Under the pieces are notes generated by a model, which did no database searches, had not been told where the DNA came from, and saw nothing but the letters and a program-made list of their open reading frames with translations. Positions 8,686 through 20,759 of a DNA stretch of 33,092 nt are shown piece by piece. How positions within the stretch are numbered: the stretch's first letter is position 1; each line of letters opens with the position of its first letter. Source of the stretch: Mycobacterium asiaticum (GTDB lineage Bacteria; Actinomycetota; Actinomycetes; Mycobacteriales; Mycobacteriaceae); the NCBI RefSeq assembly GCF_001668675.1, contig NZ_LZKQ01000211.1, positions 1 to 33,092 on the forward strand, written 5' to 3'. The translations under genes were made by a program, and so were the position numbers.

Positions 8686-9810
8686 TTACCCGAACGGGCG
8701 GTTCGCCCGTACCCCTCGGTACATGCCCCAACGCACGATCAGCGGCATGACCACCCGCTCCACCGACCACAACGGAAACCTAAAGGCGTGACCGGTGGGC
8801 AGGAACACCTCCAGCCCGTCGGGCTGGATCCCGATCAGTGAGCCCCACCGTCGGGTCGGCGCCCGGAATGCGCGCAGCGGACGGTCGGCGAATGTGGCAC
8901 GAATGTTGCGGGCCAGCAACGCATCTCCCCGGTTGCGGGCGGAGCTGCGCAGTGGGTCGGTGGCCGCCACATCGCCGACCGCGAAGACGTCGCGATGGCC
9001 CGGCACCGAAAGTTCCGGTGTCACCCGGATGAACCCCCGCTCATCCAGCAATTCCGGCGGCAGCCAGCCGGTGTTGGGCCGGACCCGACCGATCGCCCAC
9101 AGCACGGCATCGGCGACGGACGGTGTCTGTCCGGAGCTCCAGCGGACCGGTTCGGTCGTGATCGCGTCGCCGGTGAAATGATCTGCGATCAGAGCGCGGT
9201 GGCCCGGGTGCAGCTCCACCCCAAGTCGCTCCAGCCGGGCCTTGACACGCTTCCAGATCCGTGGGTGGTACTCGCTGAGCGGGCGTTCGCCGGGAAAGTA
9301 CAGGCCGATTCGCTTGTCCGGCCAAGTGGTGGCCAGGTTCACCGCAGAGCTCACTGCGGCCGCTCCGCCGCCGACCACGATGACCGATTTCGCTGTCGCC
9401 AATTGCTCATGTGCCGCATAGAGATTCGCGCCGACATCGGCGGGTGACTGCAGCGTCGGCTGGCGCCAGAATCCATTACTGACACCGGTAGAGATCACCA
9501 GCGCGTCGTAGCCCTCCGTGAAGGTGGTGCCGTCAAAGCGGCGGCCGGTGACCGTGTGGGCGGCCAGGTCGACGCCGGTCAGTTCGCCCTGCACCGTCCG
9601 CACCCGGTCGAGTCGGCGAAACCTGTCGAACGGGATCCAGTAGTCCCGCGCCCAGTCGTCGGGCCGGGCGAGTCGGACACCGAGTTCCTGGCCGCTGACC
9701 AGGCCCGGCTTGACCGAGATCCCGACCACCTCGGCGTGCGGGGCCAACCGGATGGCGGTCAGCAGGCCCACGTCGCCGAGGCCCGCGACGACGACGCGTT
9801 TGCGGCTCAC
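8686..9810 (-). CDS. FAD-dependent pyridine nucleotide-disulfide-type oxidoreductase (NDH-2/AMID-like)
   Basis: A 374-aa two-dinucleotide-fold flavoprotein. The N-terminal FAD motif is VVVAGLGDVGLLTA, the central NAD(P)H-binding motif is VIVVGGGAAAVSSA, and the C-terminal FAD-contact motif is VFAVGDVAATD. There is no CxxC redox-active disulfide, so it groups with single-flavin NADH dehydrogenase/AMID-type enzymes rather than disulfide reductases. It probably passes electrons from NAD(P)H to a quinone or another small acceptor; the acceptor is unknown. Its GTG start (9810) overlaps the TGA of the upstream DUF1295 gene by four bases, and SnoaL follows 12 bp after its stop, so the three genes form one operon. 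Confidence 0.88.
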   Translation of the reverse strand: MSRKRVVVAGLGDVGLLTAIRLAPHAEVVGISVKPGLVSGQELGVRLARPDDWARDYWIPFDRFRRLDRVRTVQGELTGVDLAAHTVTGRRFDGTTFTEGYDALVISTGVSNGFWRQPTLQSPADVGANLYAAHEQLATAKSVIVVGGGAAAVSSAVNLATTWPDKRIGLYFPGERPLSEYHPRIWKRVKARLERLGVELHPGHRALIADHFTGDAITTEPVRWSSGQTPSVADAVLWAIGRVRPNTGWLPPELLDERGFIRVTPELSVPGHRDVFAVGDVAATDPLRSSARNRGDALLARNIRATFADRPLRAFRAPTRRWGSLIGIQPDGLEVFLPTGHAFRFPLWSVERVVMPLIVRWGMYRGVRANRPFG

Positions 9811-10700
9811 GCAGCGACTCGGCGCGACGGCCGGGGCACGAAGCGCGGCACCCGGTCAATCACCTGCTGGTAGTCCGGGCGGCGCTGCAGACTCCGCGTC
9901 TCCATCATCGGGATGCTGGCACCCAGGAACATGGCCAGCATCGCCGCCGCGCCGACGAACAACCACCATGCGTCCGAGGGCGATGCCGCGACCCCGAACA
10001 GCGCCAGCGCGAACCAGAAGCTGAACTCCCCGAAGTAGTTCGGATGCCGGGACCAGCTCCACACCCCACGCGTCATGGCCTCGCCGGGGCGCCGGTCCCG
10101 GACGAATCGGTGCAGCTGGACGTCGGCGATGAGTTCGAGCGCCACCGCCGCGATACCAACGACGAACGCGACAACAGTCAGCCACCGGATGCCCGAGCCG
10201 GCGTGGGTGAGGCAGACGTACACCGGCAGCATGCCGGCGAACACCTGGGTCGTCGGAATGAGGTGGATCGCAACCAGGTCGACGAGGAACTCCCATCGCC
10301 CGGCCCGCTCGCGGAACATCGGGTAGCGCCAGTCCTCGTGATGCAGACCCGGGAAACCGTAAACCCAGTTCGCGGTCAAGCGCACCGCCCACAACGTCAC
10401 CAGCGTGGCCACCAGCCAGCATCGCAGTTGGTCGACGCCCGGCCCGGCCTGACTCCACCAGTAGAAGGTGAGCAACGGCGGGATGACGCTCCAATAGGCG
10501 TCGTAGAAGCTCGAGTTGCGGTAGGCGCGGCTGAATGCGAACACCACCACCGTGGCCAGCACATCGGCGACGAAGGTGTCCCGCCACAGCAGACCGGTGC
10601 TTGGGCCCCACCCCAACCAGGCGGCGGCCACGCCAACGGCTATTAGATATGCGACGGTGATCAGCGTCAGCGATCGGGCCTTGCCCATCGTTGCGGTCAT
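9807..10700 (-). CDS. DUF1295 membrane protein (steroid 5-alpha-reductase-like fold)
   Basis: From the ATG at 10700 the product is 297 aa, with about seven hydrophobic segments. The C-terminal signature is GVWSWSRHPNYFGEFSFWF, followed by an extended ETRSLQRRPDYQQVIDRVPRFVP tail. This is the DUF1295 family, related to the C-terminal part of steroid 5-alpha-reductases and to isoprenylcysteine methyltransferases, suggesting a membrane reductase acting on a lipid-like substrate. The start is uncertain. An in-frame TTG at 10739 extends it by 13 basic residues, and ATG 10688 is also possible. The only good Shine-Dalgarno sequence upstream (AAGGAG, 10756-10761) is spaced for a different-frame ATG at 10749. 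It is the first gene of the operon with the FAD oxidoreductase and SnoaL protein, downstream of a KstR-type operator. Confidence 0.88.
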   Translation of the reverse strand: MTATMGKARSLTLITVAYLIAVGVAAAWLGWGPSTGLLWRDTFVADVLATVVVFAFSRAYRNSSFYDAYWSVIPPLLTFYWWSQAGPGVDQLRCWLVATLVTLWAVRLTANWVYGFPGLHHEDWRYPMFRERAGRWEFLVDLVAIHLIPTTQVFAGMLPVYVCLTHAGSGIRWLTVVAFVVGIAAVALELIADVQLHRFVRDRRPGEAMTRGVWSWSRHPNYFGEFSFWFALALFGVAASPSDAWWLFVGAAAMLAMFLGASIPMMETRSLQRRPDYQQVIDRVPRFVPRPSRRVAA

Positions 10701-10710
10701 GGCACCCGGT

Positions 10711-10749
10711 TCACTTCTGCGACTGCGCTTTTGGGCCAACAGCTAACAT
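10711..10749 (-). CDS. Candidate 12-codon upstream ORF (leader peptide)
   Basis: AAGGAG at 10756-10761 is followed after six bases by ATG (10749-10747) and an ORF for MLAVGPKAQSQK ending at TGA 10713-10711. It stops ten bases before the probable DUF1295 ATG at 10700 and is in another frame. The ribosome binding site is much better placed for this short ORF than for any DUF1295 start. It may therefore load ribosomes for coupled translation of DUF1295. No amino-acid run suggests attenuation. Chance occurrence is possible. Confidence 0.35.
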   Translation of the reverse strand: MLAVGPKAQSQK

Positions 10750-10808
10750 CCGGGTCTCCTTGCCACACTGCCCGGTTGTCCCAGGACACCGGCTGCGGTC
10801 GGCAAAAC

Positions 10809-10822
10809 TGTAACACGTTCTA
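10809..10822. promoter_or_regulatory. KstR-type operator
   Basis: TGTAACACGTTCTA matches every fixed position of the published KstR consensus TnnAACnnGTTnnA. Read on the minus strand it is TAGAACGTGTTACA, whose first half TAGAAC is the preferred form as I remember the motif. It lies about 60 bp upstream of the short leader ORF and 109 bp upstream of the DUF1295 ATG, right after the DUF4235 gene. On the minus strand a TANNNT element (TACAGT, 10807-10812) overlaps the site, as expected for a repressor-blocked promoter. KstR is the TetR-family repressor of cholesterol catabolism genes. Confidence 0.65.
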
Positions 10823-10842
10823 TCGACCGGCCGGGCCGGGAG

Positions 10843-11118
10843 TTACGGAGCGGGTGACTCGTGGGTGACGGCCTGGTAGCCGCGGGCGCCGACCCGGTCG
10901 ACCGCGGCCCGCACCACGCCGAAGATCAGGCCCTGCAGACCGGCGCCGATCAGGGCGGAGCGGGTCGAGTTGCTGAGGTCTTTCGGGTCCGGCGGTGCTT
11001 GGTCGTCATCGCTGAACCGCTTCCACACCTGGCTGAACACGGCGCCGGCCAGCAGGCCGCCCGTCACGCTGGTGGCAATCGAGAGCGGCATGTACAGGGC
11101 TTTGGACTTTGCACTCAT
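10843..11118 (-). CDS. DUF4235 small membrane protein
   Basis: A 91-aa protein with the DUF4235 pattern. A first hydrophobic segment with the motif GGLLAGAVFSQVWKRFSDDDQAP is followed by a polar DPKDLSNS linker, then ALIGAGLQGLIFGVVRAAVDRVGARGYQ. Members are common in actinobacteria and have no assigned function. The ATG at 11118 has a GAAGGA site five bases upstream. It starts 22 bp after the glgX stop on the same strand, so it is probably co-transcribed with glgX. A GC-rich palindrome (CCGGCCGGGCCGG, 10827-10839) just beyond its stop could help end the transcript. Confidence 0.85.
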   Translation of the reverse strand: MSAKSKALYMPLSIATSVTGGLLAGAVFSQVWKRFSDDDQAPPDPKDLSNSTRSALIGAGLQGLIFGVVRAAVDRVGARGYQAVTHESPAP

Positions 11119-11140
11119 GACGATCCTTCGTTCTCTGGGC

Positions 11141-13309
<2,169 letters not shown>

Positions 13310-13683
13310 CGTGCCTCCTGTTTTCCTGGATTGGACCGGATTGTGAACATCGGCGGTCGGGGGACTGTATATCCGCTGATGTGCCGGGCTAAGCATGAGA
13401 TTGCTCTCAGACTTTCGCCCCGTTGCAGACGACAAACTCGGTCAACGCGGCGGCCGTCCGGAACCCGCGGAAGTGCCTGCGCGCCTGCCGATTCCACATT
13501 GAACTCAAATATGACGACTGGACGCGACAGGGGCGCCGGCCGACGTGTGATCGCTAGAGTTGCGACACGGTCACGGACCCATACCTATTGACTCATCACT
13601 GGTCACTACAACCTCACTGCTCACTATCGTCACATCAACCACTGCGGACGTCAATCTGGCGCCCGACCCCTGAGAGGTGTGAC
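13310..13683. other. 374-bp divergent intergenic region between glgX and the DUF4185 gene
   Basis: It must carry the promoters of both divergent genes. On the plus strand TTGCGA (13560-13565) lies 16 bases before TACCTA (13582-13587), a weak SigA-like candidate for the DUF4185 gene. On the minus strand a TANNNT match (TACAGT, on the reverse of 13360-13372) could serve glgX, without a good -35. I found no KstR, DosR or perfect CRP-type site and no convincing small ORF. Confidence 0.4.
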
Positions 13684-15183
13684 ATGTCGGCGGTTCCTCG
13701 TTTTGTTTCGGTATCGCTGGCAGCGACGGCCGCAATCGGACTCATCCTTCCGTTCGGCCTCGCTCCATCGGCGAACGCGTTGCCGTGCAGCGCGCCCGCG
13801 GCCAATGTGCCGCCACCGGCGAACGCGGTGGTGACGAACCCGGGGGGCAAGGTGCTCGGGCCGCTGAACAAACGGCCCCGCGGCGCCAACGACCGGGCGC
13901 CGCTGCCCAGGCTGGGACCGTTGCAGCGGGTACTGCAGCCGGGTCAGCGCTACTCCGCGCCGCTCCAACAACAGGCGCGGGTGCCGGGGGCCAACCCAGC
14001 TCCGCCGGTTCCCAACCCGCCGGCCGCCGGCGCGCGGCCACCCGCCGGGCAGCTGGCCCCCGAGGCGGCCGCCGCCCCAGCGCCCAACCCGGCACCGGTG
14101 CCCGAAGCGGCACCGCCGGACGGAGCGCCGGATACGGGCGCGGCACTCGGGGGCTCCAACACGTCGCTGGTCGAGTGGGTGACCGGACCGGAGGGCCCCA
14201 ACAAGACCCTGGAGCGGTTCGGCATCTCCGGGACGGACCTCGGAATCCTCTGGGATAACGGCGATCCCGCCAATCACCAGGTGCTGATGGCGTTCGGCGA
14301 CACCTTCGGATACTGCGCCGTCAAGGGCGACCAGTGGCGCTACAACGTGCTGTTCCGCAGCAACGACCACGACCTGTCGCACGGCCTGCACGTGGCCAAC
14401 GGTGACCCGAACAATCGCTACGCCGGCTCACCGACCCAGCAGCCGGGCTTCTCCAGGCAGGTCATCAACAGCATCAAGTACGCCAGGGAAGAGACCGGCA
14501 TCATTCCGACCGCTGCCATCTCCATCGGCAAGACCCAGTACATCAACTTCATGTCGATCAAGGACTGGGGACGCGACGGTGAGTGGTGGACGAACTACTC
14601 CGGAATCGCGATGTCCACCGACAACGGCCAGACCTGGGCGGTCTACCCCGGAACGATCCGTGCGAACGGGCCCGACGCCGCGCGGGTCCCTTACGTCGAG
14701 GGCAACGAGAACTTCCAGATGGGCGCCTACGTCAAGGGCAGTGACGGCTACCTGTACTCGTTCGGCACACCGAACGGCCGCGGCGGCTCGGCCCACCTGT
14801 CCAGGGTGCAGCCACGCTTCATTCCGGACCTCACCAAATACGAGTATTGGAACGGCGATTCGAACTCCTGGGTGCCGAATAAGCCCTCGGCGGCCACTCC
14901 GGTGATCCCGGGCCCGGTGGCCGAAATGTCGGCGCAGTACAACACCTACCTCAAGCAGTACCTGGTGATGTACACCAACGGCGCCAACGACGTCGTGGCC
15001 AGGACCGCGCCGGCGCCGCAAGGGCCATACAGTCCCGAGCATCTGCTGGTGTCGAGCTTCTCGATGCCCGGCGGCATTTACGCTCCGATGATGCATCCCT
15101 GGACGACAGGCAAGGACGTGTACTTCAACCTGTCGCTGTGGTCGGCTTACGACGTGATGTTGATGCACACCACCTTGGGCTGA
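13684..15183 (+). CDS. Secreted DUF4185 protein, candidate D-arabinan-active glycosidase
   Basis: A 499-aa exported protein. Residues 1-31 form a signal peptide (hydrophobic VSVSLAATAAIGLILPFGLAP, cleavage near ANA-LP). Residues about 32-155 are a Pro/Ala-rich, probably disordered linker. The rest is a DUF4185 domain, rich in aromatic residues, with an Asp-box-like motif STDNGQTW that fits a beta-propeller. Family knowledge: DUF4185 proteins were recently shown to include endo-D-arabinanases (family GH183) that cut arabinogalactan and lipoarabinomannan arabinan. Activity of this member is inference, and other DUF4185 proteins remain uncharacterised. The ATG at 13684 has GAGAGG about six bases upstream. 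The gene is divergent from glgX and convergent with the SDR gene 18 bp downstream. Confidence 0.88.
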   Translation: MSAVPRFVSVSLAATAAIGLILPFGLAPSANALPCSAPAANVPPPANAVVTNPGGKVLGPLNKRPRGANDRAPLPRLGPLQRVLQPGQRYSAPLQQQARVPGANPAPPVPNPPAAGARPPAGQLAPEAAAAPAPNPAPVPEAAPPDGAPDTGAALGGSNTSLVEWVTGPEGPNKTLERFGISGTDLGILWDNGDPANHQVLMAFGDTFGYCAVKGDQWRYNVLFRSNDHDLSHGLHVANGDPNNRYAGSPTQQPGFSRQVINSIKYAREETGIIPTAAISIGKTQYINFMSIKDWGRDGEWWTNYSGIAMSTDNGQTWAVYPGTIRANGPDAARVPYVEGNENFQMGAYVKGSDGYLYSFGTPNGRGGSAHLSRVQPRFIPDLTKYEYWNGDSNSWVPNKPSAATPVIPGPVAEMSAQYNTYLKQYLVMYTNGANDVVARTAPAPQGPYSPEHLLVSSFSMPGGIYAPMMHPWTTGKDVYFNLSLWSAYDVMLMHTTLG

Positions 15184-15201
15184 CGTCTGCCGCGGTGCCC
15201 G

Positions 15202-17677
<2,476 letters not shown>

Positions 17678-17699
17678 GGCGGTTCAGGTCCGCGCGAGC

Positions 17700-19100
17700 T
17701 CAGTCCTTGCCGCGTGGGGGAGGCTGCACCTCCACGCCGCTGGACTCGTGCTCAGGGCCGGCGACGGGGTGCTCGGCAGGCACCCGGTCCCGGAACCGGC
17801 TCGCCTCACCGGGCTCCTGAGTCTGCGACGACCGCTCGCTACCCCGGTACGGCCCGGGCTTGGGCCGCGGCTTGCCGCCGGGAAAGGCCAGCCGAAAGAT
17901 GGTGCGGTGCACGGTAAACCACTGCTTGCCGAACCGGCCGGAGTTGTACGGCAGCTCGTAGCGCTCGCAGATCTCCTTGACTTTCGGTGCGATTTCGGAG
18001 TACCGACTGCTGGGCATGTCCGGATACAGATGATGCTCGACTTGATAGCCCAGATTGCCGCTGATGACGTGGAACAGCGGACTGCCCTCAATGTTGGCCG
18101 CGCCCACCAACTGACGTAGGTACCATTCGCCGCGCGTCTCGTCCTCGACCTCTTCCTCGGTGAATGTGTAGGTCTGGTCGGGGAAGTGGCCGCAGAAAAT
18201 GATGGCGTGGGCCCAGACGTTGCGGATGACATTGGCCAGCGCATCGGCGGCCAGCGTGCGCAGGTAGGTGCTCTCGGCGCCGGATACCTTGTCGAGGAAG
18301 CTTGCGGTCTTGCCTACCCGGCCCTTGGCCGAGATGCGGCGAAGTCGCCGCCCGATCCGTGATGTGGCAGGCTGCTCGAGGCGTCCGCCCAGCGCCAGCT
18401 GCACCAGCGTGAATGCCCCGGCGCTGATCAACGGCCACCCGATGTAGTCCTTGATGACCTGGGAACGTGCCTTGACGCCAATTCCTTTGAGGTCCTTGCG
18501 TACCTCCGACCACGGCTTCTCGCGGGCCCGAATGGCTTCGATGTCCATGTCGTGCACCGCCACGCCCCACTCGAACAGAATGGTGAGCAGGAAGTTGTAG
18601 AGCGGTTGCCCCAAGAAGTACGGGCGCCATGGCTGCTGCGGGTCGATCCGCATGATCTCGTAACCGAGATCCTTATCCTTGCCCAAGATGTTGGTGTAGG
18701 TGTGGTGAATGTAGTTGTGCGAATGCTTCCACGACTCGGCGGTGGACGCGGTGTCCCAGTCCCACTTCGATGAGTGGATATCGGGATCGTTCATCCAGTC
18801 CCATTGCCCGTGCATGACGTTATGGCCGATCTCCATGTTTTCCAGGATCTTGGCCATACCCAGACACGCAGTCCCGAGGAGCCAGGCGGTCTTCGAACGC
18901 GAACCCAGCAGCAGCACGCGCCCGACCACCACGATCTGGCGTTGCACGGAGATGACCGTCTTGATGTAGCGGCGGTCCCGCTCGCCGAGGTCGGCGAACA
19001 CCTCGTCGTGGATCGCGTCGAATTCCTTACCGATTTTTTCCCGCTCCTGTTCACCGAGGTGGGCGAACGGGCTTTTCGGACGTTCCAGGGTTGAAGTCAT
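17700..19100 (-). CDS. DesA3-like membrane fatty acyl-CoA desaturase
   Basis: A 466-aa membrane di-iron desaturase. The three histidine boxes are HNVMH (H93-H97), HSHNYIHH (126-133) and QVEHH (353-357), with hydrophobic segments around residues 55-85 and 195-245. The block ENMEIGHNVMHGQWDWMNDP matches DesA3 (Rv3229c) closely, but the middle and the Pro/Glu-rich tail after residue 400 differ, so I read it as a DesA3 paralogue rather than the orthologue. DesA3 introduces a delta-9 double bond in stearoyl-CoA using electrons from an Rv3230c-type reductase. Exactly such a reductase is encoded 15 bp upstream in the same operon. AAAGGA lies seven bases before the ATG. Position of the double bond and preferred chain are unknown here. 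Confidence 0.9.
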   Translation of the reverse strand: MTSTLERPKSPFAHLGEQEREKIGKEFDAIHDEVFADLGERDRRYIKTVISVQRQIVVVGRVLLLGSRSKTAWLLGTACLGMAKILENMEIGHNVMHGQWDWMNDPDIHSSKWDWDTASTAESWKHSHNYIHHTYTNILGKDKDLGYEIMRIDPQQPWRPYFLGQPLYNFLLTILFEWGVAVHDMDIEAIRAREKPWSEVRKDLKGIGVKARSQVIKDYIGWPLISAGAFTLVQLALGGRLEQPATSRIGRRLRRISAKGRVGKTASFLDKVSGAESTYLRTLAADALANVIRNVWAHAIIFCGHFPDQTYTFTEEEVEDETRGEWYLRQLVGAANIEGSPLFHVISGNLGYQVEHHLYPDMPSSRYSEIAPKVKEICERYELPYNSGRFGKQWFTVHRTIFRLAFPGGKPRPKPGPYRGSERSSQTQEPGEASRFRDRVPAEHPVAGPEHESSGVEVQPPPRGKD

Positions 19101-19115
19101 TGCCTATCCTTTCGA

Positions 19116-20213
19116 TCAAAGTTCGAGTTCGACGTCGCCTTCGGCGCTGTTGATGCAGATCCTGATGTCCTGTCCGGTGGGCTCGCTGACGTCGCCGGAG
19201 CGCAGGTCCCGGACCTTCCCCGACTTGAGCGTCCCCACACAGGTGTGGCAGATGCCGATGCGGCAGCCGAAGTTGAGCTCTAGCCCGGCGTTCTCACCGG
19301 CTTCCAAAATCGAAGTGCCACCCTCGCATTCGGTGGTCTTGTCACTCTTCAGGAAGCTGACTTCACCGCCCTCACCGTCGCCGGCGCCCCCGCCGATCTT
19401 CGGCTGGAACCGCTCGAAGTGCAGACGATCCGGATCGCCGTTGTTCTCCCAGTGCTCGATCAGCGCATCGAGCATTTCCTCCGGCCCCGAGCAGAACGCC
19501 TCCCGCTCACGCCAGTCCGGACATACCTCATCCAGGTCGCCGGGCTTGAGCCGGCCGCGATCCGAGGTGAGCCGCAGGTCCAGTCGCATTCCTTCGTGCC
19601 GGCTCGCGAGGTCTTCGAGGTCGGCGAGAAACATGATCTGCTCGCGGGTGCGGGCGGAGTGAATGACCAGCACGTCGTTCAGCTCGTCGCGATGGTCGAG
19701 ACTGCGCAGCATGCTCATGATCGGCGTGATGCCGCTGCCGGCGCTGATGAACAGCATCTTGGCCGGCAACGGGTCGGGCAACGTGAACACACCCTCGATC
19801 TCGCCGAGGCGCACCAACTCGCCGGGCTTGATCCGTTCGACCAGATAAGGCGAGACGACGCCGCTGTCCACCTTCTTGGGTGTCACGCTGATCAGGCCAT
19901 CGGCCGGTTCCGGATCTGAGGTGAGCGAGTACGCCCGCCAGTGGTAAACGCCATCGATGACCAGGCCGAGCCGGATGTACTGACCCGGTTTATGGCCCGG
20001 CCATTCATAGCCCGGCCGGATCAGCACACTTGCGGCCTCCGAGCCTTGCGGCTCGACCCGCTCGACCTTCCCGCGCAGCTCCTTCGTGGTCCACAGCGGG
20101 TTGATCATCTCGATGTAGTCGTCGGGCTGCAGCGGCTTGAACAGGTTTCGTACCGCTTTCAGAAACCACCTACGGCCACGTGGTACTTGGGGCTGGGCTC
20201 CGCGTTCCGCCAT
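19116..20213 (-). CDS. Ferredoxin reductase-type electron-transfer protein (Rv3230c-like desaturase partner)
   Basis: A 365-aa modular oxidoreductase. An FAD-binding domain contains WRAYSLTSDP. An NAD(P)-binding domain contains FISAGSGITPIMSMLR and ends in the FCSGPEEM motif. A C-terminal plant-type 2Fe-2S domain has cysteines C317, C322, C325 and C353. It carries electrons from NAD(P)H through FAD and the iron-sulfur centre to the di-iron desaturase encoded next in the operon, as Rv3230c does for DesA3. The ATG at 20213 is preferred over an in-frame GTG at 20228 because homologous sequence begins there. The long upstream intergenic region carries two inverted repeats that could bind a regulator. 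Confidence 0.92.
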   Translation of the reverse strand: MAERGAQPQVPRGRRWFLKAVRNLFKPLQPDDYIEMINPLWTTKELRGKVERVEPQGSEAASVLIRPGYEWPGHKPGQYIRLGLVIDGVYHWRAYSLTSDPEPADGLISVTPKKVDSGVVSPYLVERIKPGELVRLGEIEGVFTLPDPLPAKMLFISAGSGITPIMSMLRSLDHRDELNDVLVIHSARTREQIMFLADLEDLASRHEGMRLDLRLTSDRGRLKPGDLDEVCPDWREREAFCSGPEEMLDALIEHWENNGDPDRLHFERFQPKIGGGAGDGEGGEVSFLKSDKTTECEGGTSILEAGENAGLELNFGCRIGICHTCVGTLKSGKVRDLRSGDVSEPTGQDIRICINSAEGDVELEL

Positions 20214-20314
20214 ATGCCAAGAGTACACAGATGTTTACTGGAACAAACCCATCGACACCGAAATACCTAATAATCAGCGCGTGTCTAACGTTTGAGCGTT
20301 CGCAGCAACCAATA

Positions 20315-20331
20315 CACTCGTTCACCGAGTG
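20315..20331. promoter_or_regulatory. Perfect inverted repeat, candidate operator
   Basis: CACTCG-TTCAC-CGAGTG is a perfect 6-bp inverted repeat with a 5-base spacer (17 bp in all), about 100 bp upstream of the reductase start. Size and symmetry suit a TetR- or GntR-type repressor dimer. The regulator is unknown and none is encoded nearby. Chance is possible. Confidence 0.4.
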
Positions 20332-20408
20332 GCTGTAAATTCACGAACAAGGGTGGCGCCGGACGAGACGTCAGCTAACGGATTCCCCACCACACCGATG
20401 TTCACACC

Positions 20409-20428
20409 TGCAAAACCAAATATTTGCA
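20409..20428. promoter_or_regulatory. AT-rich perfect inverted repeat
   Basis: TGCAAA-ACCAAATA-TTTGCA is a perfect 6-bp inverted repeat with an 8-base spacer in an AT-rich patch that stands out from the surrounding DNA. It lies about 200 bp upstream of the reductase and 330 bp upstream of the PKS. It may be a second regulator site or a small hairpin. Confidence 0.35.
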
Positions 20429-20759
20429 CCGATGTCGGCGCCAGCCGCCGCTCGGCCGTCGCGCCCGGCGCGAGGCGAGTGGTGCCCCGCGCGGCGAGGC
20501 CACCCAGGCTCGGCGAGCGGGGCTCCGAGGGCCGCACCGCCACCCCCTGCGGTCGTCGAACAAGCTGTACCGAACCGGCGCGGTCACGAAAGATTAGGCT
20601 TGCCAAGGGCTTCGGAGAGCGACGGCACCATACTCGCGATGGCTGAAAAACACCTCGGAGGCGGCTGCAAGTCTGTTGTGTGGAGCGGAAAACGCGAAAT
20701 GTGTTCCAGGTAACCGTCTTTTGATGAACTAACGAGCCATCAGTCCTCGTGGCCCAACT

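Larger units (their letters stand above)
20214..20759. other. 546-bp divergent intergenic region between reductase and type III PKS genes
   Basis: No ORF in this stretch resembles a protein family. Open frames on either strand at 20322-20646 are low-complexity and Arg/Pro-rich. The left part (20220-20430) is clearly more AT-rich than the genes and holds two perfect inverted repeats (listed separately). The middle (20431-20560) is very GC-rich. The right part, just before the PKS start, has no obvious Shine-Dalgarno sequence. It probably holds promoters for both divergent operons and their regulator sites. Confidence 0.6.

Noticed and set aside
10827..10839. CCGGCCGGGCCGG palindrome as a separate regulator site
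   Set aside because: Composed only of G and C in GC-rich DNA, with a one-base centre; at most a weak hairpin after the DUF4235 gene.
13545..13568. GTGTGA...GACAC palindrome resembling a CRP site
   Set aside because: Half-sites are too far apart and only partly symmetric for the TGTGA-N6-TCACA consensus.
20322..20646. Opposing small ORFs of about 95-105 codons in the desaturase/PKS intergenic region
   Set aside because: Low-complexity, Arg/Pro-rich, without ribosome binding sites or recognisable family; the region is better read as regulatory.
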